Positions 62,253-64,000 of a stretch of 64,000 nucleotides of DNA are shown here, piece by piece. Made by a program: the position numbers and the translations under genes. Under the pieces are notes generated by a model. The model saw only the letters and a program-made list of their open reading frames with translations. It was not told the DNA's origin and did no database searches. Origin of the DNA: Pedobacter sp. SYSU D00535 (GTDB lineage: Bacteria > Bacteroidota > Bacteroidia > Sphingobacteriales > Sphingobacteriaceae); contig NZ_JAFEWD010000002.1 of NCBI RefSeq assembly GCF_017355855.1, positions 732,577 to 796,576 on the forward strand, written 5' to 3'. Position 1 is the first letter of the stretch, and each line of letters starts with the position of its first letter.

Positions 62253-63182
62253 ATGCCAAGAATTTTCACTACTACAATTGCCTTGATTATATCGCTGCAC
62301 GCTTCTTCACAGATAAATATGAAAGATTCGACGATGCAGGTCATCGCTTACTGGAATAAGCAGGAAAAGCAGACTTATCATATCGTAGATGAAAAATTCA
62401 AGGTGACAGATAGCGATACTACTTCGAGGGAAACTACGGAGTACGATGTCGAGATCACCGTAAGCGACTCCACAGCTAATTCTTTTACGGTTCAGTGGCT
62501 TTATAAAAACGTGAGGGTGAAAACAGATAATAAATTTATTCAGAAGGTGGCCGGCCTCTCAGAGCAGCTTCCCATTGTGTTTAAAACGGATGAAATGGGT
62601 GTCTTTCAGGAGGTGCTAAACTGGAAGGAAGTCAGTGACTACATAAAAAAAGCAACAGCTCTACTGCGGGAGGAGTTTAAAGGCACGCCCAAATTGAAGG
62701 AAATTACCGGGCAGGTAGAACAAAGATTTAGCACTAAGGCCGGCATCGAAGCATCAGCGATAAAAGATATTATTCAGTTCCACAATTTTTACGGCGGAAA
62801 ATACACCTTACACGAAGAGGCGACCGGAAAAACCAAAATGGCGAATCTGTATGGCGGGGAGCCTTTCGATGCAGAAGTCTCTGTTATTTTGGAGGAGATG
62901 GATGAAAAGGAAGATACCGGAATCATAAAATCCTGGCAAACTATCGATTCTAAACAGGTGACCGAAGCAACGTATGAATATCTAAAAAAGATGGCTTCTA
63001 GCTTGGGTAGCCCTGCCCCTAAACGTGAAGATCTTCCTGACATGACAATTGAAGACTACCTCGGATCCAGTTTTCATGCCTCCTCAGGCTGGCTTCTTTA
63101 CAGTGTTCTTGAGCGAACTACAAAAGGTGACAATATCACGCAGATCGACAAGAGGACAATTGAGCTGGTTACGGAGGAGTAA
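62253..63182 (+). CDS. Secreted hypothetical protein
   Basis: 309 residues with a signal peptide (IALIISLHASSQ, ending near 20). The mature part has alternating strands with many Thr and Ser (TTEYDVEITVSDSTANSFTV, VFKTDEMGVFQEVLNWKEVS) and a long helix (LLREEFKGTPKLKEITGQVEQ). No family is recognised. It is divergent from the barrel protein. Confidence 0.6.
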   Translation: MPRIFTTTIALIISLHASSQINMKDSTMQVIAYWNKQEKQTYHIVDEKFKVTDSDTTSRETTEYDVEITVSDSTANSFTVQWLYKNVRVKTDNKFIQKVAGLSEQLPIVFKTDEMGVFQEVLNWKEVSDYIKKATALLREEFKGTPKLKEITGQVEQRFSTKAGIEASAIKDIIQFHNFYGGKYTLHEEATGKTKMANLYGGEPFDAEVSVILEEMDEKEDTGIIKSWQTIDSKQVTEATYEYLKKMASSLGSPAPKREDLPDMTIEDYLGSSFHASSGWLLYSVLERTTKGDNITQIDKRTIELVTEE

Positions 63183-63351
63183 TGGAGGTGCAGCGTAGTC
63201 AGAACCGCGGGGAGCTATGAAAGACGCCGTCTGGAGCTCTCTATCTCTGCAGTAGAACTGCACTTTTCTTCGTCATCCTGAAATTTACGCTGAACTTATT
63301 TCAACCCTATTTCAGTATCTCTAGAACCCCTTTTTACACTTAACCAGGTGC

Positions 63352-63618
63352 TCACGACTTACCCAAATACTCTCTTAACGTACTTTCAATTTTTCCACAG
63401 CCCACCAGGAAGGGCTTATCCTCAATGCTGATATTAAAACCCTGCCCTTCCACCATATAGGCTCCGGATACCTTACCGAGAGGAGTAGAAATAGCAAAGC
63501 TGCCAGCTGAGGAGCTGCCATTAAAAGTTCCGCCCGCCTGCGCAATAGCAGTCTGAGCCTTGGCAACAAGGGATTCCGCCGAGCCTTGAAAGGGGATTGT
63601 AAAGTTACATTTAGCCAT
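63352..63618 (-). CDS. Small hypothetical protein, possibly a polyhydroxyalkanoate-granule-type fold
   Basis: 88 residues: CNFTIPFQGSAESLVAKAQTAI, a Gly/Ser-rich middle, then VSGAYMVEGQGFNISIEDKP and IESTLREYLGKS. The helix followed by beta-strands resembles small proteins related to the PHA-granule region family, but the match is weak. No signal peptide. Confidence 0.5.
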   Translation of the reverse strand: MAKCNFTIPFQGSAESLVAKAQTAIAQAGGTFNGSSSAGSFAISTPLGKVSGAYMVEGQGFNISIEDKPFLVGCGKIESTLREYLGKS

Positions 63619-63820
63619 AAGGATTGTTTTTTTGTTTACAACGTGAGGAGCTTGAAATAGTTTAGGTCACTATTGTCTTCCTAAATTCATCTGATTGATA
63701 CCTACTAATGTTATTACTACGTTTGATCCGGAGGGCTGTGTGAGAAAGGCACCTTCGGTTGCCCTCATAGCCGGGCAGGCCTAGTCCTTTTGTCTTGACA
63801 CAAAAGGACCCAAAAGTCAA

Positions 63821-64000
63821 GCCTTCCCGAATGTTCCTTTGCCGCACATGCCAACCGCACAAATTTGCTCATCAGCTCGGGGCTGCGTCTGCTTGTCCCC
63901 TGAAACGCGCAAACCTTCGCTTCAGACAACCAGCCAATGCCCCATCCTCCCGCACAAAGTCAGCTGATGCGCAAATTTTTCCCGGAACTTACGGGACGGC
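63821..64000. repeat. Palindromic repeat family 1, copy A3
   Basis: 180 bp bounded by GCCTTCCCG (63821-63829) and CGGGACGGC (63992-64000). The last base of the terminal repeat is the last base of the window. It is very close to A2 over its whole length. It is preceded by the CTTTTGTC/ACACAAAAG hairpin, as in the 55.5-kb area. Confidence 0.78.

Overview
The window looks like chromosomal DNA of a Bacteroidota species, most likely of the Pedobacter/Sphingobacteriaceae type. The grounds are Bacteroidetes-type conjugation genes (TraJ/K/M/N order, DUF3945/DUF4099 proteins), a SusC/SusD pair with FecR and an ECF sigma factor, a type IX secretion sorting domain, TAnnTTTG-type promoters, and lipoproteins with Bacteroidetes-style N-termini. 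No rRNA, tRNA or CRISPR array was seen. No integrase, relaxase or transposase lies inside the window.

Region 1 (1-10.9 kb, all + strand): the distal part of a conjugative-element transfer operon. It holds two or three secreted small Tra proteins (the first cut by the window edge), TraJ (VirB6-like), TraK (VirB8-like), a small TraL-position protein, TraM (VirB10-like), TraN (VirB9-like), the coupling ATPase, an M23 peptidase, and accessory DUF3945/DUF4099-type proteins. It closes with a hairpin terminator at 10915. Region 2 (10.9-16.5 kb): an accessory patch with a small membrane protein, an excisionase-like HTH protein, a Tag-type DNA glycosylase, an NTF2-like protein with an apparently lost stop codon, an SDR enzyme divergent from an HxlR regulator, an AraC regulator and a lipoprotein with two SnoaL-like domains.

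Region 3 (17.16-25.28 kb, + strand, visibly A+T richer): the main discovery. Four tightly packed genes encode a DEAH helicase with a possible C-terminal nuclease domain, a ComEC-type metallo-beta-lactamase-fold hydrolase, a fusion of a trypsin-like protease with a reverse transcriptase and an alpha-helical tail, and a reduced family-A DNA polymerase. The last three genes overlap, so the set reads as one operon. It looks like an anti-phage or anti-plasmid system. I cannot match this gene combination to a named defence system from memory.

Region 4 (25.6-39.2 kb): a glycan-utilisation locus (five-bladed propeller glycosidase, calcineurin-like phosphoesterase with FG-GAP repeats, SusD, SusC, FecR, ECF sigma), then an RNA-repair/ribosome-rescue operon (rtcB, prfH, a TPR protein) behind a long structured leader. 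Region 5 (39.2-55.1 kb): a lipoprotein and a 2807-residue secreted repeat protein with a T9SS sorting domain, a DUF4382-like lipoprotein, a single-gene HigB-HigA-like toxin-antitoxin fusion, a SIMPL protein, and an iron-uptake pair (PepSY membrane protein and TonB siderophore receptor). Region 6 (55.1-64 kb): a 2-kb gene-free mosaic of palindromic repeats. These include a family of about 176-180 bp with terminal inverted repeats whose arms change in a compensating way between copies. The region also holds a pair of DUF3857/transglutaminase proteins (one with a full triad, one without), an outer-membrane protein and small hypotheticals. One more repeat copy ends exactly at the right edge.
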